DNA of 64,000 nt from Coprinus comatus (GCA_034638255.1 JAWPGT010000025.1:124001-188000), one strand, 5' to 3'. Positions 50,376 through 60,482 are shown, counted from the first letter of the stretch. A program made the numbers and translations. Notes: generated by a model not told the origin, from the sequence alone.

Positions 50376-51213
50376 TCATTCAGTGAGGTCAATAAACCCA
50401 ATATATCGCTTTGCTGGTCTAATCCATGCCTCATCACTGTCTTCAGGATCATGTCTGACCTTCCGCTTTACACGAGTTCTTGCACGGGATTGAGTAGTCA
50501 CAGAGTACTGGGAAGGTGAAGGTGTATTGTCGTTTGTCAAGTCAATGACATCAGGTTTTGGTGGGGGAGTACTAAACCTAAGGTCAATGATGGGTACAAC
50601 AATTGGTTCGTCATCACTGTTTGAATCGCTTGTTGATTCTCCATCCGAGTCTTCATAGAGGGTAAGGTCAATGAATGACCTACCCTTGTGGAACTTGTTT
50701 CCAGTGACGTTGGAGTCTAGACCCGAATTGAGAGTGTCGGTAGGAGTGCGGGAAGGAGGTTGGTAGATAGGAGGAGGTAGAAATGGATATCCGCCGGCCG
50801 CCAACAGATCATTTGCATATATTACAAAATCTTGGCATTCTTCATCATGGAGATGAGGTTTACGTATCAAAATCCATGGATATTGCTTGAGATCAAGTGG
50901 TTTGGCGTAGTGGGATATGATGTCAACAAAATTGGCAAGTTCAACATCGAAGACTTGATACTTGATGGTGGGAAAGTCTGTAATAGCTCTGAAATCATTG
51001 TTGTCGAGGAACGATAGCTTGTTCTCGGTAACTTGAACCTCAAACTTGCTAGGTGACGTATTTGCCTAGTAAAACAGTAAGTCAAATGAATTTCATGTTA
51101 TTAAACATACTCACATCTTCATAGGAATACACAGTAACTGACGTTGGTTCAAGACCCAACAGATCAGTGTTTTGCTTGGGAGATAATGGTGTAGGGATGA
51201 TTGAAGCATCCAT
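50376..51213 (-). CDS. Transposon cargo protein with repeated SUMO-interaction-like motifs
   Basis: Two exons. The first opens MDASIIPTPLSPKQNTDLLG and ends near VTVYSYED; the second continues TSPSKFEVQVTENKLSFLDN, IKYQVFDVELANFVDIISHY and PWILIRKPHLHDEECQDFVI, a folded-looking N-terminal domain I do not recognise. The C-terminal ~140 residues are disordered and hold GRSFIDLTLYEDSD, VVPIIDLRFS, PDVIDLTNDN and a final GFIDLTE. Three of these are hydrophobic-D-L-T cores beside acidic residues, the form of SUMO-interaction motifs; the fourth (IIDLR) is weaker. A basic patch (RARTRVKRKVRHD) could be a nuclear signal. The gene is divergent from the next cargo gene, with about 500 bp between starts. 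A nuclear, SUMO-linked role is inference. Confidence 0.68.
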
Positions 51214-51710
51214 GATTATCAGTGCAATAACTTGTCGGTACAATAGTAAGTGTTCTCATTTTATACCTATCCGAAGATTGGTTTAAAGCCGAACCTCAAG
51301 TTATTTCTCCGTACACATTTTAGGAAATATATCTGCTTTCCAAGTTCCGAAATACATTTTTTACATATGTATGTTCCATCCGTGCTATTTTTTGAATGAC
51401 ATTCACTTACGTTGTTGTATCATACACTAGTTATTTTTGAACCAATAGATTGCGCTAAGTACCCGCCAACCGCATATTCAGACAAACTCCTATTTTCCAC
51501 CCCCCAAGATATTTTTTTAATGCCATTCTTTTGCAATGGCGGAACACCCATACTAGTGGTTTTTGAATATACTCACCCCAACGAATTGGTGTGAATACTC
51601 AACAATGGCTAACGACACTCCAAACATATCTGTTCTTTCCCACTCGTCTTCCTCTTTCTTCCTCACCTCCTTTCTCATCACTTCTACCTCCTCAGTTTCT
51701 ACCTAATACC

Positions 51711-53833
51711 ATGACTCGTCCTACAATTCCTATGCCCAAGTTACAGCCTCCCGCTTCTGACATCCTCAACACTGTTCCAGAAGATTTGTCTAAACTTTGC
51801 ACAATGGATGTTGACTCAGACGAAAGTTTGACAATCGGAATGAAGGTGAGCAATAACTCAATACTTTATAGCAACAATTCAGCTGAACGTCCTCTGTAGA
51901 TATTTTTGAGTGAAAGCTATCCAATTTACATGCACATGCGTGCCATTACTGGTGTCCGAGGATCACAAATCGCTTGGGTATGCCAACACTTCACCACCGC
52001 GATTGTGAAGAGGTTCAAGGCTATTCCTACTGAGACACTTATCCAAGTACGTCAATATTTTATTTGAACTACAAGCCCCTTCTAATATGGAGTCTAGGCA
52101 ATTGCCAAACACTTGCGCAATTATTACTCTAGAAAGGCAACACAGAGGGATACTTCAACCAAAGTTACAACCAAAATTGGTGAAACTCGCAACCTATCCT
52201 GGTTACAGGTTCTTGCTCGTGATAAAGAGGATGAGATGATGAAGCTCATGGCAAAGGAACAAGAACAAGATCCTTCGCTAAACTACTTTCAATTACACTA
52301 TGCCGCTAGGAGCAAACTCGAAGCTCTCACTACTCCAGAGGAGAAGGAACATTACCAGGCTCAAGCGAACCAAATCAACACCGTTCGCAAAGCGCCACGT
52401 ACTCATGAAGAGGCTTTAAAGTATGTTGTTGTCTTATCCCTGTTGTTATGTAGGTTTGTTGATAATGTTTAGGTTGCAGCCAGAACTCTTGAACCGGTTG
52501 GTTGACACAATTTATGATCAGATAGGGTGGGGTGCTGGACAATTGGGAGATGTATTCTGTGTACTCTCCATTGCATATAGGCGTGAAAATAATAAGCTCA
52601 AGACTGAATGGTAAGTTGTTTTTAGCACTGTTATTTATATCGTTCTAATATTGTTCTAGTGGGGTGATCGGTAGCCCTGATATCAATCTGCAAGACCCAA
52701 AAATGGAAGTGTTATTTAGTAACTTCAAACAACACATGATCCCAGTCTTGAAGTCGTTTGCAGAGGACTACCTGCCTTGTAAGTATATCTAGAGCATTAT
52801 ATTTGTGGCAGAATAGTAATCACGTTTCACTCTCTAGATCATGAGGTAACCTCGACTTCAGGGAATGGAGTTGTATTCCCTAACGTTGATCTGGAGATGA
52901 TCACACCTAAGGATCTTCGTGATCATTTCCAAAAATATATTGAGTTAACGTGGGGTGTGTTATATTTATTTTACCTTATTTCATATGACGATCCACTGAC
53001 AATACCTGTATAGAAGCCAGTGGTACTGTCTCTGAGCCTCGTACACATGCCAATGTGCCATGGGATCGTTTGGAGTCCTTGGCCGACTGCCATGACATTA
53101 TGACAGTATCAAATATCTGGTCTGGTATGAAGTCGTTACGGCCGGAACAAATGCCATTGCATGAGCTGCATAAAGTGGCAAACGCTATCATGAATACCAC
53201 AAATAGCATTGTTTTTCACAAGCTGTTGCAACGTAATTCCAAAGTTAACAATGACATCACTTCCCTTCCACCATCAAGTTCTGAAGATCAAAACCCTGCA
53301 CCAATGATCTCAGGAACACTTCCCATGGTAACAGGCGCTCTTGACAATATACTTTCATCTCCAACTACCTCTACCTTGCCAATTGTCAATCACATTCCAA
53401 ATCCACCTGTACCTTCTTCTACCAACACTACCGAAACACTTTTTACACTCCCAACTGAAACCACTACGATTGCTCCTGAGACTGCCAAGATTAGCCAAGC
53501 TCCACCAGAACCAAATGTGCCGACCCCCACTCCACAACGTTCCCTGAAACGAAAGCGTGTTGCTGAAGCGGATCAACTCGCTCTGGATGCAAATGCAGGG
53601 TCATCTACAAAGCGGAGCCTTCGATCTCAAGCTACTTTATCAGCCCATCAGCCTGCAACCTTACGCCAGTTGCGATCCTCGGCAGCAGCAGTAAGCACAC
53701 CTACAAGGCCAAAACCTGGACCAAAGCCCAAGTAAGAACACTTTTTTCGCTTTTTTTCGCTTTTTGTGCTTATTATGGATTGGAAATTCTTTTTAGGAAG
53801 TCATTGGTAAAGCGTACTAGTGGAAGGAAGTGA
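51711..53833 (+). CDS. Transposon cargo protein of unknown function
   Basis: About eight exons with short introns, starting MTRPTIPMPKLQPPASDILN. Recognisable blocks are IYMHMRAITGVRGSQIAWVC, RNYYSRKATQRDTSTKVTTK, WLQVLARDKEDEMMKLMAKE, NYFQLHYAARSKLEALTTPE and EKEHYQAQANQINTVRKAPR. These are followed by LNRLVDTIYDQIGWGAGQLG and DVFCVLSIAYRRENNKLKTE. The C-terminal ~150 residues are Pro/Thr/Ser-rich with Lys/Arg patches (RSLKRKRVAE, RPKPGPKPKK) and end VKRTSGRK, suggesting a nuclear, possibly DNA-binding protein. I believe similar helical proteins accompany KDZ elements in agaricomycetes, but no function is established to my knowledge. The start is the first in-frame ATG; an upstream ATG at about 51605 is in another frame. 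Confidence 0.68.
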
Positions 53834-53851
53834 AAAAAGCCAGGTAAATAG

Positions 53852-54013
53852 ATGAATCGTAGTTAGCACATGAATCATAGTTAGCATATAAATCCTAGTT
53901 AGCACATGAATCATAGTTAGCACATGAATCGTAGTTAGCACATGAATCGTAGTTAGCACATGAATCATAGTTAGCACATGAATCGTAGTTAGCATATAAA
54001 TCATAGTCAGAGA
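53852..54013 (+). repeat. 18-bp tandem repeat (nine units) near the right transposon end
   Basis: Nine consecutive copies of ATGAATCRTAGTTAGCAC, with a few variants (ATAAATC, GCAT), begin about 20 bp after the cargo gene stop codon. The array ends about 100 bp before the right terminal inverted repeat. The minus-strand open frame over it is an artefact of the repeat. Confidence 0.92.
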
Positions 54014-54110
54014 AAGCAAAGAAATCTTAGAAGGCAAAAATAATAAAGATTTTTTTCGTTTTAATTTGGGATCATCCTTATTACACACTGTATATAATAT
54101 ACACACTATC

Positions 54111-54240
54111 ACAATATTGAGCCAATTAAGTAGATTAAGCCATTGAAGCCGCTATTGATGCTCAAGTGAGCTCACCTTGAAATCCAAGCCAGCCGAAACT
54201 TGAATCAAGGTGGCATAAGCAGCAAGCATGCTGCAACCTG
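54111..54240 (-). repeat. Right terminal inverted repeat of the KDZ element
   Basis: This is the reverse complement of 42680-42811. Near the tip it contains the palindrome GCAGCATGCTTGCTGC-like hairpin, stronger than that of the left end. Confidence 0.92.
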
Positions 54241-54242
54241 TG

Positions 54243-54249
54243 ACTAACC
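54243..54249 (+). repeat. Candidate target-site duplication, right copy
   Basis: ACTAACC, identical to 42673-42679, lies two bases after the CCTG terminus. Confidence 0.6.
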
Positions 54250-54705
54250 AGTGTTTAGTGTCAATGAGTTGGATTGTGATTTAATCTTACGAACAGTCCA
54301 AAATTTGAAACAGGCTTAACTGACTTATGGTGCGACATGAACGTTTGAACGTTAGTTGGACAATCACATCATATTAATCAAGTACCCATTGTGAAGAAGG
54401 AAGAGACACATGCACCCGAAACGCGCGTGAGACTGGGACCCACGTTGATGGGACCAAGTCATCTCGTTATTTATTATCCCCAATTTCTCACTCAGAACTT
54501 CTCGTGAGTCGCGTATGCCTACCGAGCACATGCTTCTTCTAACTTCACCAGGCTCCTGGTCCCCTTTCTGAGAAAGAAAGAAAGAAATGTGATACTTATA
54601 TCTGCTAACAACGTTCGTGAAACAGTACTATTTGAGCATCAGCATCATCCTGCAAAACCGATAAAAGGCTCTCGTGAGATGCTCAGACTTTTTACTGAAG
54701 CAGTT
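54250..54705. other. Right flank of the transposon and SurE promoter
   Basis: This 456-bp stretch lies between the transposon and the start of the secreted SurE-type gene. The insertion therefore sits about 460 bp upstream of that gene's ATG. No distinct element was recognised. Confidence 0.4.
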
Positions 54706-55885
54706 ATGTTTAGGATTACTTCTCTCGTTACCTTCCTCCTCACCGCTATTGCTACAAATGCTGTCATCATCCCTCGCGACATAAGCTCCACAAAAGTCTT
54801 GATCACAAACGACGATGGTTGGGCAGTTGCGCAAATCCGTGATGAATTCGCGACCCTGGTCAATGCCTTCCCCAATACTATCCTTTCCTGTCCTGCTCTT
54901 CAAAAGTCGGGCACAGGAGCAAGTACCACTACACCCACTGTGTTGACAACCCCTTGCGAGTTCAATACCTGCCCTACAGGTTCACCGGCAATCGGATTTA
55001 ATCAAACAGATCGTAAGTAAAAACACCTTTTGGGAAGTAACAAAACTTGTACTCAACTTTGAGGATATTTCAGCTAGGTTAAACTATGTCAATGCCTTCC
55101 CGTAAATATTGGAACCACGCCTTCTTCTCTATGACTTGGCCTGACGTTATAACTTATAACAGAGTCGATGCAGTCACTGTTGGAATTCAACAGATTGCTC
55201 CAAGGTTCTTTGGGGGTGCACCAGATCTTGTTGTTAGCGGTTCCAATGTGGGAAGTAAGTTCGTTCAGATGCATTTGATTGTTATGGTGGTTTATTTATC
55301 CATGAACAGATAACCTGGGGAGTGGAATAACCGGTTCCGGCACCTGGTAAGTTTATCCTCAGATAATCACATATCCGTCTCTCGTTTACGGTACTCTTAT
55401 TCAGCCGAGCAGCAGCAGCAGCATCCCTCCTTCATATCCCTGCAATCGCCTTTTCTGGTTCTACTGCATCCCAAATCTCATACACAACCCTCGAGTCGAA
55501 CCCAACATCCAGATTCACCATTGCAGCCAAGCTATACAGTTCCCTCATCTTGAAATTTGTTACCACGCTTCTCAACGCCCAAGTAGCAGGAGAAAGAATC
55601 CTTCCGGATGGCATTGTTATCAATGTTAACTTTCCATCTACCACTTCTTGCCCGAATGTGGATAGTTTCAAGTTCGTTTTTACCCGTCTTGCAGCAGCCG
55701 GTAGTGGAACGGTTGATGTAGAGAATTGTGGAAAGACAGTATTAACGGATGAATCCACCGCTATCAGACAAGCCAATTGCATTATTCCTGTCAGTGTCTA
55801 TAGTGCATCTACCATCCGGGATGTAAATGCGGCGACACAAAAGATTGTGAGGGATAAGCTTAGCAGCATCTTGACATGTTTGTAG
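54706..55885 (+). CDS. Secreted SurE-type phosphatase
   Basis: SurE-family metal-dependent phosphatase; fungal secreted members act as acid phosphatases or nucleotidases. Exon 1 encodes a signal peptide (MFRITSLVTFLLTAIATNAV), then STKVLITNDDGWAVAQIRDE, whose Asp-Asp pair is the conserved metal site, and LSCPALQKSGTGAST. After short introns come TDPRLNYVNAFPVDAVTVGI, then GGAPDLVVSGSNVGNNLGSG, where Asn after SGSNVG is the other metal-site residue. The next exon reads GTCRAAAAASLLHIPAIAFS (most relatives have GTVGAA) and ends LSSILTCL. It has about five exons, including a small one at about 55076-55105. All are in frame, so the gene looks intact. Upstream in-frame ATGs exist but would bury the signal peptide. 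Confidence 0.88.
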
Positions 55886-56306
55886 GAGTGGGGTTATGTA
55901 GATATAACAAAAATGGATGTAGATATGTTTATCAATACTTGTTCTTCAAAAAGCTTGTTTTGATCCTCTAGTCGTGGTACCTTGAATCTAGCACTCATCA
56001 CTAATTTCTATTGACATGATAAAAGTTCTCACTTCACATTCAAAGATAGAATTAATGTATAGAATAGAGGGTAAGATGCCTGTGTCCCAGACTCCCATTA
56101 GGACTGTATGTCGCGCTTGAATCGATCAATAACGTACAATGAAAAGAGGGTCATTACTTAGTAATTAAAAGCCACAAAGAGTCAAAGACTAATGCCCGAC
56201 TAATGTATTGTCCGCCGTCTACATAGACTCTAGACTCTAGCTCGACACAGCTGTGACTGTCACGTTACGGTACTTAAAGCTTAAAGCCTGAACAACTTCT
56301 TACCAG
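55886..56306. other. F-box gene promoter region
   Basis: This 420-bp spacer shares diverged but clear similarity with 58650-58890 (for example AAAAGCCACAAAGA and the GTGACTGTCAC-like segment). It therefore belongs to the duplicated unit that includes the F-box gene. Confidence 0.55.
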
Positions 56307-57755
56307 ATGGCACAAACGTTAAACACCCCTATGGACAACACCAACACTTATACACAACCTTGCGGCACTCTTTCCCCTTCTTCTTCCAACGAGGCTATCT
56401 ATATCAAGGAATGTCGCGCTCAGCTCAACCGCAGGCTCAATGAACTAGAGTCTTCAACCAGAGTCCTACCACCGGAAATGCTTTCGGAGATATTCACACA
56501 CCTCTGTTCTGATAACAATAGCGATGGCATCTACCATCTCTTCCAAATATCGTCTGTCTGTTCTCACTGGTATCAAACGGCACGATCGACTCCTCATTTA
56601 TGGGCCACCCTACAATTAATCATTGACGTTGGTAATCCCAGAAGTAATGCAAATATTCTGCAGCTCTGGCTCACGAATATACGGGGACCTACGCTCACCT
56701 TGGAGTTGGTAACTTTTTGGAGTGCCCTAATGGGCCCGGAAGTAGAAGTAGAGGGAGTGATGGATCCTTTCGTACGCATTTTTGCTATGAAGCAGAACTC
56801 GGAGAAAATACGAGAGCTGAAGCTATGTGCTCCACATCCTTCGTGGATGCCTTCTATTACCAAGAATTGCATTAACCTTGAGAAACTCGAGATTACTCAA
56901 TTGCCCATTGGTGGAATCAATCTCGAGAATCAACTTCATCTTCGTACACTCATTTTACTAAACCAGGCACATGTAGCAGTACAACCAGTGAAACTCTCCC
57001 CTTCTCTAAACATCACAACCCTCGAAATCAATGATGTCACCGATTCTAGTACCTGTCTTGGGCTAGTTTCTGAATGCCAACACTCTCTTACCAACTTATC
57101 TATCACGGCATTTTTCTACTCCTCTGAAGCATATAATGGTAGCTTACCAATAACACTTGGTCACCTCAGGACACTCCACCTGAGGATCTCGTCCACCCTA
57201 GAATCATTCATCTCTCACATGAAGTTCCCTGCTCTCGAGAACCTAACACTAGACCTGGACCTTGCCGAGTATGAAGACGAAGTTTTCACTCCACTAGAAG
57301 GGTTTTCTCTATTATGCAAATCCCTACCACGCGTCCCTACTACTCTCGAAATTGTACAAGGTGGAGAACTTGAATGGGAACTTTCCCATTTGTTGTTTCA
57401 GTCTCTTGGGTATCATCTCTTGAACGCAGATCAAATTCAAGAACTCGTTATAATTGTCTGGGAAGAAGAAATCACAGCTGAAATTCTCAAATTGCTCCTT
57501 GACGTCAAAACGTTTCCATCCCTGCGTCGATTGGTTCTTGATGTTGGTGATTTTTCGTCTCTGGTTATATGGTGCATCCCCCTGTTCGAAATGTTGGAAA
57601 TTAGAAAGTTTGGGTTAAAGAGACCCTTTCATTTAGAAGTGCGGATACTTGAATGTGAACTTGAAGCATGGAAAGAAGAAATTGTTGATTTTGTAGAACG
57701 GTTGGGGGAAAAAGGATACTCAATCTCACTCAGTTTCGATGTGAAAGAGGATTGA
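56307..57755 (+). CDS. F-box protein with degenerate leucine-rich repeats (intact copy)
   Basis: Single-exon gene of 482 residues. An N-terminal coiled segment (KECRAQLNRRLNELE) precedes the F-box: STRVLPPEMLSEIFTHLC, LFQISSVCSHWYQTARSTPH, LWATLQLIIDVG. The rest is Leu-rich, with LRR-like blocks such as INLEKLEITQLPIGGINLEN, LHLRTLILLNQAH and FPSLRRLVLDVGDF. F-box proteins of this agaric-expanded group are thought to be substrate receptors of SCF ubiquitin ligases; the target is unknown. Two broken relatives lie in the window (28.0-29.5 kb and 58.9-60.3 kb), so this is the one functional member seen here. Confidence 0.9.
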   Translation: MAQTLNTPMDNTNTYTQPCGTLSPSSSNEAIYIKECRAQLNRRLNELESSTRVLPPEMLSEIFTHLCSDNNSDGIYHLFQISSVCSHWYQTARSTPHLWATLQLIIDVGNPRSNANILQLWLTNIRGPTLTLELVTFWSALMGPEVEVEGVMDPFVRIFAMKQNSEKIRELKLCAPHPSWMPSITKNCINLEKLEITQLPIGGINLENQLHLRTLILLNQAHVAVQPVKLSPSLNITTLEINDVTDSSTCLGLVSECQHSLTNLSITAFFYSSEAYNGSLPITLGHLRTLHLRISSTLESFISHMKFPALENLTLDLDLAEYEDEVFTPLEGFSLLCKSLPRVPTTLEIVQGGELEWELSHLLFQSLGYHLLNADQIQELVIIVWEEEITAEILKLLLDVKTFPSLRRLVLDVGDFSSLVIWCIPLFEMLEIRKFGLKRPFHLEVRILECELEAWKEEIVDFVERLGEKGYSISLSFDVKED

Positions 57756-58912
57756 AACATTATATGTAATGGACACTCGATATTTATGTATGTACTAAAT
57801 GATACTTGCAACGTGTTTTACCTGTACTGAGCAACATCTTCCCCGCATTTACAGTTCTTTACAAGACCCTGACATTGGCATTTTTATTCTCTCTCCTGGG
57901 GTGAGCCTCTAAACCACTCACAAGATGGGGATCATCAATTAATTATATAGTATTCGTCAAAAAGTTCATACTACCTAGCGCGGCCGCCAATGCCATTGAC
58001 AAATTGACACTAACTTTAAAAAATTCGAATTCATTTTTACTCGACTTGTATTGATTCCGGGGAATGGTACGGAAACGGTTGGTGTGGAGTGTAGAGTGGT
58101 GTTCAACTCCGTTTTTGAAGAACTAGTTGTTTGATGGTGGTTAATGGTCATTAATTTGACTGTGATTAACGACTAGTTGTAAGAATAACAAGTAAGTGCA
58201 TTTCTCTCCGTGGTAGGGACCTATAAGTTGACCGCACCACCAAAAAAGAAATACGTGTCGAATCGGAACGGACTAGACGCGTCGGGTGATATGTGTGATG
58301 CTATGTGGACAGTGGACGGACAATTGTCAATGATACCTTTGTTGGTAGTTTCTCTGGAATCGGTTTCTTTGTTTTTTTCTTCTTTATTTTGTGTTTGCAA
58401 CACGGGCATTTACCAGATAAATTGTGTCTGGAATACCTCACTCTCACATTGTATCTTCTTCGAGTGCGATGTGAGACTTGTACGGTTTCCTCGAACTTTA
58501 CTCGTTACTGCCAATGTACCTATTGCTTAACGTTTACTCGACATTACATTAGCTTCATTTATGTAACTAGTCATAATATTAACCATCTTATGGTAACCAA
58601 ACCTGACCTTAATTTAATCAATGACATACAGCCATGCTCGCAGGAGACAGAATAGAGTGTGTCAATGAGGTGTCTGTGTCCAAGACTCATACTAGGACTA
58701 TGTGTGGGTGAATCAATTAACCACAATTCAAAAAAAGACAACCAAAAGCCACAAAGACACCGATGCATTGTCCACCGTAGATCTCAATCTCGCATATATC
58801 ACCCCTGTCCAACACAGGCATTTATTCCTTTGCAGCCGTGACTGTCACATTACGGTCAGCGGATACTTAAATGGCTCCTTGCTAGAAACGTTTTGGTAAA
58901 CCCCCTTCCCCC
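57756..58912. other. Spacer between tandem F-box copies
   Basis: This 1.16-kb spacer includes a SurE-like relic (58012-58100) and, from about 58640, a diverged copy of the F-box promoter region. Open frames at 58210-58655 have no recognisable content. Confidence 0.45.
58012..58100 (+). pseudogene. SurE-like coding relic after the first F-box copy
   Basis: An open stretch reads KKFEFIFTRLVLIPGNGTET then VGVECRVVF. This resembles the C-terminal SurE segment FKFVFTRLAAAGSGTVDVEN of the gene at 54.7-55.9 kb, with about 20 of 25 bases alike over the best part. No upstream SurE exons are visible. Confidence 0.5.
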
Positions 58913-60262
58913 ATGGATAACACCAATATCCCTTTACAACCTTGCGACACTGCCAACGAGATTATCTATGTCAAGGAGTGTCGCGCTCAGCTCAACCGTA
59001 GGCTTAATGAACTCTACCAAAGTCCTACCACCAGAAATGCTTTCAGAGAAATTCAAACACGCTTGTTTTGATAACGATAGTGATGGAATCCGCACTCTCT
59101 TCCAAATATCGGCTGTATGTTCTCACTGGTACCAAACAGCGCGATCGACTCCTTGTTTATGGGCCAGTTTATGCTTAACCATTTACATTGGTGATCCCAG
59201 AAGTAACGCAAATATTCTACAACTCTGGCTCATGAATATACGGGGACCCACGCTCACCTTGGAGTTGATAAGCGTTGGGGAAGAAGGAATCACGGATCCT
59301 TTCAAACACATTTTTTCTATGAAGCAGAACTCAGAGAAAATACGAGAGTTGAAGCTGTTTTATCCACAATCTTTGTGGATGCCTTTCATTACCAAGAACT
59401 GTGTCAATCTAGAGAAACTCGAGATTACTGGATTGCCCCGTGGTGAAATCAATCTCGAGAATCAACTTCACCTTGGTACACTCATATTAACACAATCGGC
59501 GCATGCACATCCAATAAAACTCTCCCCTTCTCTAAATATTACAACTCTCGAACTCAATAATGTCACCGATTATACGACCTGCCATGGGCTAGTTTCTGAA
59601 TGCTAACACTCCCTTATCAACTTATCTATCAAGGCGTCCTTCTACTCTTCTGCAGGATATAGTGGTGGTTTACCAATAACGTTTGGTCGCCTCAGGACAC
59701 TCCGCCTGAGGATCTCGTCCACCCTAGAATCATTCGCATGAAGTTCCCCGTTCTCGCGAACCTAACATTGGAACTGGACCTTGATGAAGATGAATATGAA
59801 GTAGAAAAGCTTTCTCCATTATTCAAATCCCTACCACGCGTCCCTACCACCTTCGAAATCCGCAAATGCTCAGAAGCAGAATGTAAAATTTCCCAGAAGT
59901 TGTTTCAGTCCCTTAACTGTCTTTTCCTCAATGCAGATCAATTTCAAGAACTCGTTGTGTTTACCACCCTCGAAAAAGACTCAGCTCCAATTCTCAAAAT
60001 GCTTTCTGGCTCAGTCAAAGTGTTCCGCTGCCTGCGTCGATTGAGTATTTATGGTTGTTCTTTTTTGCATCCGTACACATTTTCCAATCATCTGTTTAAA
60101 GTATTGGAAATCAGAGGGTTTGGGTTAGCGGGACCCTTGCATTTGGAAATACAGATTTCCAGAAGGCAAATAGGAGAGTGGATGGTATGTTATCTTTTGG
60201 TGGAACGACTGAGGAGAAAAGGATACTTGATATCCTTCAACTTGGATATCTACGATGATTAA
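58913..60262 (+). pseudogene. Broken tandem copy of the F-box gene
   Basis: It is similar to 56307-57755 throughout. Three lesions are visible. About 8 bases are missing near 59011 compared with the intact gene, so the original N-terminal segment (from the ATG at 58913) is out of frame with the F-box; an ATG at 59009 reopens it as MNSTKVLPPEMLSEKF. At 59604-59606 CAA has become TAA. Near 59737 about 7 bases are missing, shifting frame before MKFPVLANLTLELDLDEDE. A truncated F-box-only protein of about 200 residues (59009-59606) could still be made. The last part stays open to 60262. Confidence 0.82.
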
Positions 60263-60405
60263 GATAATGTAGTGGTATCTATGTACTATTAAATTATAAT
60301 TAGAATGTGTTCCACATATATAGAGCAGCTTCTGTATCTCATATTTACAGTTCTTGATAACGACCTGGCCTTTGTATTTTTGTTCAAAACCATTGAAACT
60401 AACTT

Positions 60406-60482
60406 TAAAAAGTTTGAATTCATTGTCATGGTATTGATTCCAGGTAATGATACGGATACGGTTGGTGTGGAATGTTAAGATG
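60406..60482 (+). pseudogene. SurE-like coding relic after the second F-box copy
   Basis: This is similar to 58012-58100 (KKFEFI, VLIPGN, DTVGVEC), with a small deletion that breaks the frame. It therefore duplicated together with the F-box copy. Confidence 0.5.

Larger units (their letters stand above)
42680..54240. mobile_element. KDZ-superfamily DNA transposon, apparently complete (about 11.6 kb)
   Basis: Terminal inverted repeats of about 130 bp bound the element. It starts CAGG at 42680 and ends CCTG at 54240. The direct heptamer ACTAACC lies at 42673-42679 and at 54243-54249, two bases beyond the right CCTG; if the ends are drawn as CCCAGG and CCTGTG, the duplication is ACTAA (5 bp). 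Inside are an intact KDZ transposase on the minus strand (43.2-46.8 kb), a hypothetical gene (47.9-48.7 kb), and a divergent pair of cargo genes (50.4-51.2 and 51.7-53.8 kb), with short-unit repeats near both ends. KDZ elements are known in agaricomycetes and often travel with TET/JBP genes; I see no TET/JBP domain here. Intact exons and near-identical ends point to recent movement. Confidence 0.88.

Noticed and set aside
53801..54112. Minus-strand open frame with repeated VLTTIHVLTMIH
   Set aside because: It is the translation of the 18-bp tandem array and has no independent support.
42680..54240. TET/JBP dioxygenase gene within the KDZ element
   Set aside because: I looked for one because such genes often travel with KDZ transposons. 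No His-x-Asp or other dioxygenase-like motif set could be found in the cargo frames.
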